The notes under the pieces: model-generated
What the model was told of the DNA's origin: nothing
The model's database searches: none
Seen by the model: only the letters and a program-made list of their open reading frames with translations
NCBI RefSeq assembly: GCF_000336615.1
Contig: NZ_AOLW01000035.1
Location: 346,074-410,073 of the forward strand
DNA from: Haloarcula amylolytica JCM 13557
Lineage (GTDB): Archaea > Halobacteriota > Halobacteria > Halobacteriales > Haloarculaceae
Direction of reading: 5' to 3'
DNA length: 64,000 nt
Position numbers and translations under genes: made by a program
Shown here: in pieces, positions 9,633-18,147 of the stretch
Numbering within the stretch: position 1 is the first letter of the stretch
Layout: every line of letters starts with the position of its first letter

Positions 9633-10041
9633 TGATCATGATGCCAACCGTCTTGGGTTATTTCTGGTGAACGTGGTCTGCCTTTCAGAACACGGTTTGG
9701 CGTGCCGAGATGAGCGGTGGAGTATATTTTCGCTCTGAAAGCGCCGTTTCCCTCTCAGCAAAGATTTAAGGACTGGACGATATTCCGGGCGTAGTGAATT
9801 GTATGCCGGGTTACAGCCACAAGAATATTGTGATATTGGGTAAATGCCCGGATATAGTTTTGGATAACTGAAGATAATATATAAGGTGTATCGAGGCTAC
9901 CGAAGACACTCATGACGTTTGTCGACAACAGTTATACCACACCAGTGACCTACGTTGTAGTATGATTAGGCTGGTTGGATGCGTGCGTTTCGGTAGTCGC
10001 ATCTCCGAGCGTGCCTTGGGTAGCGCGGGAGGAGAGTGTCC
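9633..10041 (+). other. Intergenic leader region with a putative promoter and a 17-codon frame
   Basis: TATATAA at 9878-9884 is a good archaeal box. An ATG 28 bases downstream (9912) opens a 17-codon frame ending at 9965, positioned like a leaderless leader peptide. The next real start is preceded by a strong Shine-Dalgarno (GGAGG, 10028-10032). The transcript would thus have an unusually long leader for a haloarchaeon. No RNA gene is recognised. Confidence 0.35.
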
Positions 10042-10890
10042 GTGAGTAAAGCGACGCACCCTCACACGCTCAAACTCCCGCGTGAGGACCACGGATTGGC
10101 GACGTCGAAGGCAGCGACCAGACGGATACAGGGCATTCTTCCGGTGTTCTTGGAGAACAGGATCACGGAGGCGGAAGCTAACGGACTGGTCGTTCCGCTC
10201 GACGGCAGCATCGAATCGACAGTTGCGGCGGCGCTGGCTGTCGACGGCATCGGAGCCGACTACGTGACCGGACTGGTGATGCCGGTACAGCTAAGCGACG
10301 AGGGGCCTGCTCGGACGGCTGAAACCGTTGCGTCGCTGCTTGATATCGACTGTCACCGGCTCAATCTGCAGCCAGTGCTGACGGCGTTCCAGCGAGTCGT
10401 CGGTGAGACCGGTGGGCCGACCGACGACCTCGTGGCGATGCAAAACGCCGGCGAACGCTTCCGGATGGCGTGTAAGTACTACGTCGCAAACACCAGGAAC
10501 GAACTCGTTGTAGGGACTGTCTCCCGGACTGACCGACTGCTGGGCTCCGTTGCGAAACACGGCGAGAACGGCGTGGACCTGTCGCTGTTTGGCGACCTCT
10601 ATAGAACTGAGATCGAGGCCCTGGCTGATGCACTTGCGGTTCCATCGGACCTCCTCGACCAGTCACCCCATCCAATGGAGCACACTGGGGCAACTGATGC
10701 GGCGGAACTGGGTATCGACCAGCGAGACCTCGACAGCGTCCTCCACTTCGCGATTGATAGAGGCTGTTCCGCGTCGGTGGTTGCCGACAAGGTCGGCGTC
10801 AGCGAATCTGTCGTTGAGCGTACGGTTCAGTGGTGTGCCAGTACGCGCCACAAACGACACACGCCACCAAAGCCATCGATGGATAACTGA
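10042..10890 (+). CDS. NAD synthetase-like protein with degenerate PP-loop
   Basis: A 282-residue paralogue of NadE. The family frame is clear: a Rossmann-like N-terminal segment, a GTVSRTDRLLGSVAKHGENG stretch matching the NadE GTGNKSE...G region, then VDLSLFGDLYRTEIEALA and a TDAAELGI motif. The ATP-binding PP-loop, normally SGGxDS, reads PLDGSIEST (about 52-60), so the first glycine-serine pair is missing and NAD synthesis by the usual chemistry is doubtful. The last 40 residues resemble a helix-turn-helix (ASVVADKVGVSESVVERTV). GTG 10042 is preferred over GTG 10036 because GGAGG lies nine bases before it. It could be a nucleotide sensor or regulator. Confidence 0.7.
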   Translation: MSKATHPHTLKLPREDHGLATSKAATRRIQGILPVFLENRITEAEANGLVVPLDGSIESTVAAALAVDGIGADYVTGLVMPVQLSDEGPARTAETVASLLDIDCHRLNLQPVLTAFQRVVGETGGPTDDLVAMQNAGERFRMACKYYVANTRNELVVGTVSRTDRLLGSVAKHGENGVDLSLFGDLYRTEIEALADALAVPSDLLDQSPHPMEHTGATDAAELGIDQRDLDSVLHFAIDRGCSASVVADKVGVSESVVERTVQWCASTRHKRHTPPKPSMDN

Positions 10891-11036
10891 CACTGTCGGC
10901 TGTTCGTCTGTGGCGTATTTCGCCACCCCTGGGGAGTCACAAATCTCTCGCAAGAGGGACAGCCAACAGTACGAGCCAAACGTGGTATTTCTGTGAGCAA
11001 AGCAGTTAACAGCCACACTCCGCGATTCTCACACCC

Positions 11037-11234
11037 ATGCAGGCCGACCCCCAGGAGATAATCGACATCGGCGACAGGCTACTGTCGGAGTACCCCGAAC
11101 TGTTTACTGAGCAGTACGAGACAAACACTCGTCTCGTTCAGCGACTCGCCAGCGTGGATTCGTTTCGTACCCAAACCCGACTCACCAGATACATCACCCG
11201 TCAAAAACGGACACGGAACGGTTCGCAAAGATGA
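11037..11234 (+). CDS. S17e-like ribosomal protein paralogue
   Basis: A 65-residue protein that aligns along its whole length with archaeal ribosomal protein S17e: the spacing of GDRLLSEYPELF, NTRLVQRL and YITRQK matches the S17e pattern of LL..YP..F, N...V..L and YVTRK. It is diverged and more polar than a core ribosomal protein, and it sits alone next to a NadE-like gene rather than in a ribosomal cluster. It may be a second, non-essential or specialised S17e, or an extraribosomal derivative. The start is the only ATG that preserves the conserved N-terminus. Confidence 0.65.
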   Translation: MQADPQEIIDIGDRLLSEYPELFTEQYETNTRLVQRLASVDSFRTQTRLTRYITRQKRTRNGSQR

Positions 11235-11353
11235 GGCCACTGCGAAGCACACGCGACACACGGAGTGCCACACGTCTGTGGCCGGGTTGTCTGCACTCGG
11301 CGGTCGTCCCGATATGAGGACCTTCTTTATGTAGAGACCGTCTTGCAGGACGT

Positions 11354-12688
11354 ATGCTACTCACTGGGACTGTCGTTGCGGATTCTGAGACTGTTCTGCA
11401 GGACGGGGCGGTCGTCGTCTCCGGGGACCGTATCGAGGCTGTGGGTTCACGTGCCGAACTCGAATCGCAGTACGCCGACCACGAACACCAGTCCTACGAC
11501 GTGCTGTTGCCGGGACTCGTCGGCGGCCACATCCACTCCGTACAGAGCCTTGGCCGTGGCATCGCCGACGACACGGAACTGCTCGACTGGCTATTCGACT
11601 ACATTCTGCCGATGGAGGCCTCCTTGACCGCCGAGGAGATGGAAGTCGCGGCGAAACTGGGCTATCTGGAGATGATCGAAAGCGGGACTACGACCTGTAT
11701 CGACCACCTCTCGGTCGCCCACGCGGACCGCGCCTTCGAAGCGGCGGGCGAGATCGGTATCCGTGGCGTGCTCGGCAAGGTGCTGATGGACCAGCGCTCG
11801 CCGGATGGGCTGCTGGAGGATACGCAGGCTGCACTGGAGGAGTCCGAGCGACTCATTCAGCAGTATCACGGTGCCTACAACGACCGGATTCGGTACGCTG
11901 TCACCCCGCGATTCGCCGTCTCCTGTAGCGAGGCCTGTCTCCGGGGAGTGCGCGAACTCGTGGACAAATACGATGGCGTCCGCATCCACACCCACGCCAG
12001 TGAGAACCAGAGCGAAATCGAGACGGTCAAAGAGGATACTGGGATGCGCAACATCCACTGGCTCGACGAGGTGGGTCTCACCGGCGAGGACGTCGTCCTT
12101 GCGCACTGCGTCTGGACCGACGAGAGCGAGCGCGAAGTCCTCGCAGAAACGGGGACGCACGTCACCCACTGCCCGTCCTCGAACATGAAACTCGCCAGCG
12201 GCATCGCGCCGATCTGGGACTACCGTGACCGCGGTATCAACGTCGCCATCGGCAACGACGGACCGCCCTGTAACAACACGCTCGACGCGTTCACCGAGAT
12301 GCGACAGGCGAGTCTCCTCCAGAAGGTCGATCAGCTAGACCCGACAGTGACGCCCGCGGCCGAGATCTTCGAGATGGCGACGCGCAACGGTGCGAAAGCC
12401 GCCGGTTTCGAGAAGCTTGGGGCGATTCGGGAGGGGTGGCGCGCCGACATCGTCGGTCTGGATACGGACCTTACGCGGGCAACGCCGCTGCACGACGTGC
12501 TCTCCCATCTGGTGTTTGCGGCCCACGGCGACGACGTCCGCTTCACGATGGTCGACGGGAACGTGCTTATGGAACACGGCGAGGTAACCACCATCGACGC
12601 CGACGCCGTGCGTGAAGAGGCCTCGACTATGGGGCTTGAGATGGACCTCGAAGACGAACGCAAGTCCGCACAGGAACAGAAGCCCTGA
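11354..12688 (+). CDS. Amidohydrolase-family deaminase (guanine/8-oxoguanine deaminase-like)
   Basis: A 444-residue metal-dependent hydrolase of the AtzA/TrzN/SsnA subgroup. Zinc ligands are visible: GGHIH (H59, H61), a histidine in IHTHASENQSEIE, one in LAHCVW and an aspartate in IGNDG. Such enzymes deaminate purines or related heterocycles in the cytoplasm. In this island the likely substrate is guanine, 8-oxoguanine or an adenosine derivative, feeding xanthine or hypoxanthine-type products to the molybdenum hydroxylases. It converges on ridA with 19 bases between stops. The exact substrate cannot be told from sequence, since adenosylhomocysteine and deoxyadenosine deaminases share these motifs. 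Confidence 0.75.
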   Translation: MLLTGTVVADSETVLQDGAVVVSGDRIEAVGSRAELESQYADHEHQSYDVLLPGLVGGHIHSVQSLGRGIADDTELLDWLFDYILPMEASLTAEEMEVAAKLGYLEMIESGTTTCIDHLSVAHADRAFEAAGEIGIRGVLGKVLMDQRSPDGLLEDTQAALEESERLIQQYHGAYNDRIRYAVTPRFAVSCSEACLRGVRELVDKYDGVRIHTHASENQSEIETVKEDTGMRNIHWLDEVGLTGEDVVLAHCVWTDESEREVLAETGTHVTHCPSSNMKLASGIAPIWDYRDRGINVAIGNDGPPCNNTLDAFTEMRQASLLQKVDQLDPTVTPAAEIFEMATRNGAKAAGFEKLGAIREGWRADIVGLDTDLTRATPLHDVLSHLVFAAHGDDVRFTMVDGNVLMEHGEVTTIDADAVREEASTMGLEMDLEDERKSAQEQKP

Positions 12689-12707
12689 GTGGCCCTTGGC
12701 GGTGCCC

Positions 12708-13088
12708 TTACTCGCTCGTCGCGATTGCTTCGATTTCGACTCCCACGCCCTTTGGCAGGCTTGCGACCTCGACCGCACTCCGGGCCGGCGGCTCGTCGTC
12801 GAAAAAGCCGGCGTACGTGTCGTTCATCGACTCGAAATCGTCGATGTCGTCCAGATAGACGGTCACTTTCAACACGTCGCTCATCTCCAGTCCCTCCGAA
12901 GCTAGCACCGCTTCGACGTTCGATAGCGCCTGTTCCGCCTGCGTCGCTATCGGTTCGTCGTCCAGCAGGTCGCCGTCTGGCGTCATCGGAATCTGGCCCG
13001 CGGTGAACACGAGCGAGCCGTTTGTCGTCGCCTGGCTGTACGCGCCGACCGCATCGGGTGCATCGGCCGTGCTGATGGTCCGTTTCAT
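12708..13088 (-). CDS. ridA: RidA-family enamine/imine deaminase
   Basis: A 126-residue RidA protein of full family length. The substrate-binding arginine is present (PPARSAVEV, R103), as are G31 of FTAGQIP and E120 in VEIEA. RidA hydrolyses reactive enamines such as 2-aminoacrylate released by PLP lyases, or ring-opened imines in pyrimidine/purine breakdown. It lies in the purine island, 32 bases before the MocA-like gene on the same strand, so it is probably co-transcribed with yqeC and that gene. It fits detoxification of the aminoacrylate that a diaminopropionate-lyase-like step would release. Confidence 0.85.
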   Translation of the reverse strand: MKRTISTADAPDAVGAYSQATTNGSLVFTAGQIPMTPDGDLLDDEPIATQAEQALSNVEAVLASEGLEMSDVLKVTVYLDDIDDFESMNDTYAGFFDDEPPARSAVEVASLPKGVGVEIEAIATSE

Positions 13089-13120
13089 CAGTCGAGTGTT
13101 CCACCATCAGTGTCTTAAAT

Positions 13121-13738
13121 TTACAGGCTGTCGCGGCGGTCCGCGAACTCGGCGAGGTCAGCATCGGTATCGATATCCCAGTGGACGCCGGGGTCCTCGA
13201 CCTCGATGAACGCTGTCCGCTCGGTGGTCTCGATGATATCCCGACCGCCGCGGTCGCCGGAGACTGAGGCGAGCGAATCGAAGTGGCAGCCGTCGAATAG
13301 CACGGGGTTGCCCCGCGTCCCCTCGTGTTCGGGAACGACGACGGTTGCCGTCCCTGTACGGTACGCTTCGATAAGCACCTCGATAGTTTCGGGCCGGACG
13401 AAGGGCATATCGCCCAGCAGGAACAGGGCGGCGTCCCAGCCGGATTCCTGTGCATAGTCGCCTCCATGTCGAACCGACGCACTCTGGCCGGTCGCGTAAT
13501 CGTCGTTATGACGAAGCGAAACTGAGAGCCCCTCCAGTGCCTCAGCGACGGCCACGCCCTCGTACCCGAGGACGGCGACAAGGTCCGACAGCGATGACTC
13601 GCAAGCGGTTTCGGCTACCTGTCGGACGACTGCCCTTCCGCCGATGGTCGCCAGTAGTTTGTTACCCGGATCGTACCGTGAACTCCGCCCAGCGGCGAGG
13701 ATGACGCCGCCGACTTCGGTCCGGTGCTGCCCGCTCAT
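13121..13738 (-). CDS. mocA: MocA-like molybdenum cofactor nucleotidyltransferase
   Basis: A 205-residue GT-A-fold nucleotidyltransferase of the MobA/MocA family. It shows the nucleotide-binding signature LAAGRSSR followed by NKLL (about 14-28), the LLGDMPF metal-binding motif (about 106-112) and RGNPVLFD. MocA enzymes add CMP to molybdopterin to give the cofactor of xanthine-dehydrogenase-type hydroxylases. A homologue (YgfJ) belongs to selenium-dependent hydroxylase clusters in bacteria. It lies between ridA and yqeC on the same strand with short gaps (32 and 46 bases), supporting one cofactor-maturation operon. Confidence 0.8.
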   Translation of the reverse strand: MSGQHRTEVGGVILAAGRSSRYDPGNKLLATIGGRAVVRQVAETACESSLSDLVAVLGYEGVAVAEALEGLSVSLRHNDDYATGQSASVRHGGDYAQESGWDAALFLLGDMPFVRPETIEVLIEAYRTGTATVVVPEHEGTRGNPVLFDGCHFDSLASVSGDRGGRDIIETTERTAFIEVEDPGVHWDIDTDADLAEFADRRDSL

Positions 13739-13784
13739 CGTGGGCCTCGTTTCACGACGATACTGAGTAGTTCACCGACGTTCG

Positions 13785-14564
13785 TCACCGCTGGGCCTCC
13801 TGCACATCCGTCGCAGCGACGACCTCACAGATCTCCGACGTGAAAGACGTAATCACGCCCCGAGAACACCGCTCTGTCTGCGACAGTGCGTGGCTGAGCA
13901 CGTCTCTGGCGGTACACCGCTGTGATTCGGTATCCGCTTTGTTGACTAGCGGTATCACAGACGCCTCGGCTGGCGCGTTTCGGAGCCCACCCTCAGGATG
14001 TGTGAGCACTGTCCCGACAGCCTCCGCCGTAATGGTGTCGCCCACATCGAGGTCTGAGATGTCCGCTACCCGCTCCGGCCGGTGGACCACGTCCGTCGTC
14101 AGCACTTCACCGACGGCGGCGACCGAGGCGACCGGAACGACGTGGCTCGCTGTCCCCGGGACGACCGGTTCCCCATCACCGGGCGCTTTGAACTCCCGCT
14201 TGCGGGCGCCGTCAGCCTTGACGAGCAGCCAGTCGAACAGTCCGACCTCGGATAGCTGTGACACCATGTCCGCCTCGAACCCACGAACTTTCCGGTCGAC
14301 TCGCGCCGGATCGGCTACCTCCTCGCGAGCGAAGGCAACTGGCAGTTCGTGTGCGTGAAGGTCGGCCCGCCACTCGTCCGGGCCAGTGAGCGTCAGCGGC
14401 AGGTCAGGCGGCGGTGGCATCGCTGTCGTTGTCGTGTAACCCACGTCGTACCCCCTGTCGGTCCCTTCGGCGGTCAACTGTCCCATCGCAGTTTTCTTCC
14501 CACCGGCCCCGACAAAGGCGACGGCGGCGCTAGAACCCAGGCCCAGCGCACCAGCCAGATGCAT
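13785..14564 (-). CDS. yqeC: YqeC, selenium-dependent hydroxylase accessory protein
   Basis: A 259-residue P-loop-like protein matching YqeC, a marker of selenium-dependent molybdenum hydroxylase clusters. The N-terminal nucleotide-binding loop reads FVGAGGKKTAMG (about 17-28), and the family hallmark WLLVKADGARKREFKAP lies in the centre, followed by EPVVPGTASHVVPV. Its precise step is unknown; it is thought to help make or insert the labile selenium ligand. It is transcribed away from yedF-selD on the opposite strand, with a 95-base divergent promoter region between. Confidence 0.85.
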   Translation of the reverse strand: MHLAGALGLGSSAAVAFVGAGGKKTAMGQLTAEGTDRGYDVGYTTTTAMPPPPDLPLTLTGPDEWRADLHAHELPVAFAREEVADPARVDRKVRGFEADMVSQLSEVGLFDWLLVKADGARKREFKAPGDGEPVVPGTASHVVPVASVAAVGEVLTTDVVHRPERVADISDLDVGDTITAEAVGTVLTHPEGGLRNAPAEASVIPLVNKADTESQRCTARDVLSHALSQTERCSRGVITSFTSEICEVVAATDVQEAQR

Positions 14565-14659
14565 ACGGTCGCTCCACGGGAGGCACAGAAATAGCTTACC
14601 GGGGCAACGGACGTGTGTCGCCGACAGCGTTTTTGTGACTTAGTAACACACGTATCCGT

Positions 14660-14908
14660 ATGCCCCGCGTAGACGTTCGTGGTGAAATCTGTCCCCGGCC
14701 GGCGCTCATTGTCCGACAGGCGCTTTCAGACCTCGACCCTGGGGAGACGCTCGTCGTTCGAGGTGATTACCCACCGGCCGAAGAGAACCTTCGGCGGATG
14801 TGTACGACTCACGGCATCGACGTGACGACCGCGGAGACCGCCGGCGAGTCCGATGAGTTCGAACTCGAACTCCAGGTGACCGAGATGGCGTCGCTATCGG
14901 AGGCCTGA
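14660..14908 (+). CDS. TusA/YedF-like sulfur (selenium) carrier
   Basis: An 82-residue SirA/TusA-fold protein. The conserved active cysteine is in the CPRP motif (C11-P12), followed by a typical two-layer alpha/beta sandwich. TusA-type proteins carry sulfur as a persulfide; the YedF subgroup is linked to selenium metabolism. The stop (14906-14908) is two bases from the selD start, so it is in an operon with selD. It could hand selenium to SelD or take part in a relay with the DsrEFH-like proteins at 17.5-18.5 kb; that is inference. Confidence 0.8.
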   Translation: MPRVDVRGEICPRPALIVRQALSDLDPGETLVVRGDYPPAEENLRRMCTTHGIDVTTAETAGESDEFELELQVTEMASLSEA

Positions 14909-14910
14909 GT

Positions 14911-15951
14911 GTGGGGACCGATACAGAGATTGATCGAGACGACGAGACGGCTTGCCTGACGGAGTACACGGAACTCCACGGCTGTTCCTGCAAAGTCGGC
15001 CAGAGCGACCTCGATTCGCTGCTCGCCGATGCCGGCCTCACGGGTGACAGCGACGCGCTGTTGTTCGGCATCGGTGAGGACGCCGCTGCCCGGAAACTCA
15101 CTGACGACCTCGCGCTGGTCTCGACGGTGGACTTCTTCACGCCTATCGTCGATGACCCGTACGACTTCGGCCGTATAGCCGCCTGTAACGCCGCCAGCGA
15201 TGCGTTCGCCACGGGGGCGGTCGAGAACGTCGCCTGTCTGGTCGTCCTCGGCCTCCCACGAGAACTGACCGACAGCGCGTCGCCGATCCTCGCCGGCATG
15301 GCCGACGCGCTGGACGCGATGGACGGCGTCATCGCCGGCGGCCACACCATCATGAGTCCGTGGCCGTTCGCCGGCGGTGCCATCTCGGCGACAGCACGGC
15401 CAGACGCCCTGCTCACTTCGCAGGGAGCCAGCCCCGGCGACCGGCTTTACCTGACCAAACCGCTCGGGACACAGTCGGCTATGGGAGCGACTCGCGTGAC
15501 TGACGAGCAGTTCGTCGGGACGGTCCGCGAGGCCGCTGACCGCCCGCTCGGCCGGATTGCGTCCGAGGCCGTCGGGTGGATGACGACGCCGAACCGGGAC
15601 GCTGCGCTCGCATGCCGCGAATACGCGACCGCCGCGACCGACATCACCGGCTTCGGCCTCGCCGGGCAGAGCCGCGTGGTGGCCGCCCGCTCGGACGTCG
15701 GTATCGAACTGACACACCTTCCGGTCATCGCGGGAACGCCCGCCCTCTCGACGCTTTTCGGATACGGGCTAACTGATGGAGAGAGCGCTGAGACCAGCGG
15801 CGGCCTGTTCGTCTCCGTCCCGCCGGCTGCGACCGATGTCGTCGAATCGGCGTTCGACGACGCCGGCGTGTTCTACCGAGCTATCGGGCGTGTTACGGCT
15901 GGACGCGGCGTCACGCTCGACGACCCGACCATCGAAGAAGTTCGTCGCTAA
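14911..15951 (+). CDS. selD: Selenide, water dikinase SelD
   Basis: A 346-residue SelD, starting at GTG. It makes selenophosphate from selenide and ATP. The catalytic site is GCSCK (C25, C27, K28), corresponding to C17, C19 and K20 of the E. coli enzyme; cysteine is used, not selenocysteine. The ATP/metal segments GIGEDAA, STVDFFTPIVDD and the GGHTI motif are present. No SelA, SelB or tRNA(Sec) gene is in the window, and the hydroxylase genes have no in-frame TGA, so here selenophosphate most likely serves the Se-containing molybdenum cofactor. An orphan SelD is established knowledge for Haloarcula marismortui. It converges on the XdhC-YqeB gene (17 bases). Confidence 0.9.
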   Translation: MGTDTEIDRDDETACLTEYTELHGCSCKVGQSDLDSLLADAGLTGDSDALLFGIGEDAAARKLTDDLALVSTVDFFTPIVDDPYDFGRIAACNAASDAFATGAVENVACLVVLGLPRELTDSASPILAGMADALDAMDGVIAGGHTIMSPWPFAGGAISATARPDALLTSQGASPGDRLYLTKPLGTQSAMGATRVTDEQFVGTVREAADRPLGRIASEAVGWMTTPNRDAALACREYATAATDITGFGLAGQSRVVAARSDVGIELTHLPVIAGTPALSTLFGYGLTDGESAETSGGLFVSVPPAATDVVESAFDDAGVFYRAIGRVTAGRGVTLDDPTIEEVRR

Positions 15952-15968
15952 CGACGATTAGGGATGTT

Positions 15969-17549
15969 CTACCGCAATCGAAGCGTCGCCTCCAGCACGC
16001 CACCGCCGAGGCACAGCGCCTTGTCGGAGATCTTCGCTGGGTCGACGGACTCACCGCGGGGGTCGACGTCGCCGAGCTTTGTGCCCTCGCTGACGCCGAG
16101 GCCGCCGTGGACCAGACCGCGAACCAGCCCATCTATCTCAGTCTCGACCGGCCGGTCGTCGACGGTGCCGACCACGTCGCCGGCTGTGACACTGTCACCG
16201 ATAGCGACTGCTGGGGACCAGTTACCATCGACCGGCGCGCGAAGCACCCGTTCGTGGGTGTAGCCGCGCCGTTCTCCGGGCTCGCCGTCGTACTCGCTTG
16301 CCGTTCCGTCGTAGAACACGCGGCCGAGTTCGTGCCCGCGGTCCGTCTCGACGACCGCGTCCACGTCCTCTCCGGCCTCGAAACCCGGCCCCATCCCGAC
16401 AACCACGTCGGCGTCCCTCCGACGCGTGCCGGTGTCGAACTTCCCTTTCGCCATAATGGCATCGACCAGTACTGTAGCGTCGAGTTCGTCGGCGACGGTC
16501 GCTTCGGAGTCGACGAGTATCGGAACGACATCCTCGGCGAGCAGTTCGAGTGCCTCGTCGATATCTGCCGCTGTCCGGCCAGTGACCCCTTCAACCGTCA
16601 CCTCGTCCTCGTACAGCGCCGCCCCGAAAGCGACTGCTCGCCGGACTACCGTCGGCTGTTCGACTTCGGTGACGATGACCGGGAAGCCGGCCTGCTGGAG
16701 CCGGTAGACGACACCGCTGCCGAGGTCGCCGCCGCCACGGACGACGACGAGATTTTCGAGGTTTAGCCGCGTCGCCCGCTCGCCGGTCGTGTCGTGGCGG
16801 TCCATGCTGACTTCGGCGAGAATCGATAGCGCGACGGCGGCCGGGCCGCTCCCGCCGAGGTCGAGCCCCACCGGCGTCCGGATCCGGCTGAGGTCCCGAC
16901 GGGCGTACCCCGACTCGGCCAGCGAGTCGAGGACGTGGTCGGCCTTCGTCTCGCTGGCGACGAGGCCGACGTAGCCAGCCTCGCCGTCCAGCGCCGCGGC
17001 GACAGCATCCTGGTCGAACGTCCCGCTCCGCGTCGCGACGGCCACGGCTGTCTCGGTCCCCATCGGCAGGTCGCCGAGCGCTTCGTCGTAGTCGCCGTGA
17101 ATCACGTCGGTGTCGTCGGGGAACTGCCCCGGGTCGGCGTACGCCTCGCGGTCGTCGACCACGGTGACGGCGTAGCCCAGTCGCTCTGCCAGCGGAGCAA
17201 GCTCCATGCTGATGTGGCCGCCGCCGGCGATGTAGAGCCGCGCCTGCCCGCGAACGCGGTCGATGAACACGTCCATCTCGCCGCCACAGACCATGCCCGT
17301 GTTGCCGCCGCGTTCGAGTTCGTACGTCCGGACGCCGGGGTCGTCGGCTCCCGAAAGCACTGATCGGGCGTCCTGAACGGCGAGGTGTTCGACCGTGCCG
17401 CCACCGATAGTCCCGTACTCCTCGTCGGCGGTGACGATCATCTTGTCGCCCACCTCCCGCGGCGCGCTGCCGTCCTTGCGGACGATAGTCAGGAGCGCCG
17501 CCGGCTCTCCCTGTGCGGCCAGTTCGTCGAGCTGTTCGAACAGGCTCAT
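15969..17549 (-). CDS. XdhC-YqeB fusion, Se-Mo hydroxylase maturation protein
   Basis: A 526-residue two-part protein. Residues 1 to about 255 are XdhC/CoxI: the GSAPREVGDKM motif, GTIGGGTVE (about 46-54), CGG (C88) and a Rossmann-like domain starting LYIAGGGH (about 105). Residues about 264-526 are YqeB (EF2563 family), opening with VVVRGGGDLGSGVVYRL and ending in a KISDKALCLGGGVLE segment. XdhC carries and sulfurates the molybdenum cofactor; YqeB is a marker of selenium-dependent hydroxylases. In most bacteria these are separate genes, so the fusion supports joint action. It overlaps the upstream TusB-like gene by four bases (ATGA), placing it last in a four-gene operon. Confidence 0.85.
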   Translation of the reverse strand: MSLFEQLDELAAQGEPAALLTIVRKDGSAPREVGDKMIVTADEEYGTIGGGTVEHLAVQDARSVLSGADDPGVRTYELERGGNTGMVCGGEMDVFIDRVRGQARLYIAGGGHISMELAPLAERLGYAVTVVDDREAYADPGQFPDDTDVIHGDYDEALGDLPMGTETAVAVATRSGTFDQDAVAAALDGEAGYVGLVASETKADHVLDSLAESGYARRDLSRIRTPVGLDLGGSGPAAVALSILAEVSMDRHDTTGERATRLNLENLVVVRGGGDLGSGVVYRLQQAGFPVIVTEVEQPTVVRRAVAFGAALYEDEVTVEGVTGRTAADIDEALELLAEDVVPILVDSEATVADELDATVLVDAIMAKGKFDTGTRRRDADVVVGMGPGFEAGEDVDAVVETDRGHELGRVFYDGTASEYDGEPGERRGYTHERVLRAPVDGNWSPAVAIGDSVTAGDVVGTVDDRPVETEIDGLVRGLVHGGLGVSEGTKLGDVDPRGESVDPAKISDKALCLGGGVLEATLRLR

Positions 17550-17791
17550 ACGAAGCTCTTTACCTCCTGTTCGACGAGGCTCTCGACTACGGCGTCGTAG
17601 GATATCCGGTCGATATCCGACGGTAGCGTGACGCCACGCACGTCGACGTCCCTCGCGACTGCGGAGACGGGTGCGTCGACGTCCGGTGCGAGGTAGACGC
17701 CGTCCTGAATCAGGACGATACGCGCCTCGGGGTCCTCAGCGGCGGTTCGTAGTCCGACCTCGGCCATCGGCTTGTCGATGAGATACAGCAT
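17546..17791 (-). CDS. DsrH/TusB-like protein
   Basis: An 81-residue protein of the DsrE-fold superfamily, TusB/DsrH size. The opening MLYLIDKP and the VLIQDGVYLA segment match that family. No cysteine is visible, so unlike classical DsrH it cannot itself hold a persulfide or perselenide. It lies two bases after the TusC-like gene and overlaps the XdhC-YqeB gene by four bases. In bacteria TusBCD form a heterohexamer that passes sulfur from TusA to downstream acceptors. Here the whole set is tied to the Se-Mo maturation gene, so a sulfur or selenium relay to the cofactor is a reasonable guess. Confidence 0.65.
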   Translation of the reverse strand: MLYLIDKPMAEVGLRTAAEDPEARIVLIQDGVYLAPDVDAPVSAVARDVDVRGVTLPSDIDRISYDAVVESLVEQEVKSFV

Positions 17792-17793
17792 TG

Positions 17794-18147
17794 TCAGAAG
17801 TCCAGTGTCCGGTCGGCGTCGCGGATGCGGGCGGTAACGCGGTCGTCCGACCAGACTGTTACGTCGTCAGCGATCTCGCGCTCGGCGACGCCGCGCTCGG
17901 CCATCGCCGCCCCGTCCGCGACCATCTGTCCGTCCTGTTCCGCCAAGTCGGCGACGTGTCCGCTCATGTTGAGCGCCTCGCGGTCGACAGCGTCCCGAGC
18001 GCCGTACACGCCGTCCTGGGTGAATATCACGGTCACGTCGTGCATATCGAAGCCAGCCGCGACGCCGCGGGCGGCACGCAGCCCCTCCGGGATGTGGACT
18101 CGTCCGTACGGAGCGCGGGTGAGTAAGACGACGACGTCTCGCTTCAT
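17794..18147 (-). CDS. DsrF/TusC-like protein
   Basis: A 117-residue DsrE-fold protein starting at ATG 18147, which overlaps the stop of the preceding TusD-like gene (18144-18147). The core pattern VVVLLTRAPYGRVHIPEGLRAARGVAA and VTVIFTQDGVYGA fits TusC/DsrF. It has no cysteine, as is common for the TusC subunit. It sits between the TusD-like and TusB-like genes in the classical D-C-B order, which supports a heteromeric complex in the cytoplasm. Confidence 0.7.
   Translation of the reverse strand: MKRDVVVLLTRAPYGRVHIPEGLRAARGVAAGFDMHDVTVIFTQDGVYGARDAVDREALNMSGHVADLAEQDGQMVADGAAMAERGVAEREIADDVTVWSDDRVTARIRDADRTLDF

Noticed and set aside
12331-13581. Minus-strand 416-codon frame across the deaminase, ridA and mocA-like region
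   Set aside because: It overlaps three genes with clear family motifs and has a low-complexity Arg/Ser-rich product.
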